Positions 5,888-5,986 of a stretch of DNA of 5,986 nt are shown piece after piece. Position numbers and translations under genes: made by a program. The stretch spans positions 1 through 5,986 of the forward strand of contig NZ_JOEV01000095.1 of assembly GCF_000721105.1 (NCBI RefSeq), given 5' to 3'. The notes beneath the pieces were generated by a model, which was given only the letters and a program-made list of their open reading frames with translations, did not search any database and was not told where the DNA came from. This stretch comes from Streptomyces cellulosae. GTDB lineage: Bacteria; Actinomycetota; Actinomycetes; Streptomycetales; Streptomycetaceae. Each line of letters begins with the position of its first letter. Position 1 is the first letter of the stretch.

Positions 5888-5986
5888 CGGCCACCGCAGG
5901 CGGAGTTGGAATTGAACTTCTTCGTGAGTGCGGGTGTCGTCCCGGGTGGAGTGGGCTGGACGTGAGGGTCTGGCGGGCCCGATGCC
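5888..5986. repeat. Right 99-bp inverted terminal repeat
   Basis: This is the exact reverse complement of 1-99 and ends at the last base of the window. It starts about 50 bp upstream of the MarR-family gene and does not include that gene's proposed promoter or operator. On the + strand one frame (from a GTG at 5884) stays open to the window edge, but its third-position GC is only about 60%, so I do not call it a gene. Confidence 0.95.

Overview
The window is a GC-rich stretch (about 70% by eye, with strong G/C preference at third codon positions) and is best explained as actinomycete DNA, from Streptomyces or a related genus. Support comes from the codon use, a TTG start, a probable leaderless gene, and an ATPase-regulator architecture that is common in Actinobacteria. 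I see no tRNA, rRNA, CRISPR array, transposase, recombinase or replication gene.

Layout from left to right. Positions 1-99 form a perfect inverted repeat with positions 5888-5986, so the whole window is bracketed by 99-bp inverted ends. Just inside the left end (106-384, + strand) lies a broken, frameshifted fragment of the 5' part of the large ATPase gene found further right on the - strand. Positions 385-696 hold no recognisable gene. A leftward cluster then follows, in transcription order: a cupin-fold protein (3504-4004), a 685-residue STAND/AAA-type ATPase with a C-terminal helix-turn-helix (1271-3328), and an SRPBCC-fold protein (697-1194). Diverging from the cupin gene across a 248-bp intergenic region is an AraC-family regulator (4253-5221, + strand). 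Converging on it is a MarR-family regulator (5335-5838, - strand). Its likely promoter holds a perfect 14-bp palindrome, and its mRNA is probably leaderless.

Functionally this is a regulator-rich accessory island: three probable transcriptional regulators of different families and two small ligand-pocket proteins, with no clear catabolic or biosynthetic enzyme set. The divergent AraC/cupin pair suggests that the AraC protein controls the cupin-ATPase-SRPBCC cluster, and the MarR protein probably controls itself; both are inferences from layout. The most unusual points are the exact 99-bp inverted ends and the inverted, partial, patchily diverged copy of the ATPase gene beside one of them. The ends may mark a real mobile or invertible segment, but 99 is also a common assembler k-mer length, so the window may be a contig cut at a genomic repeat.
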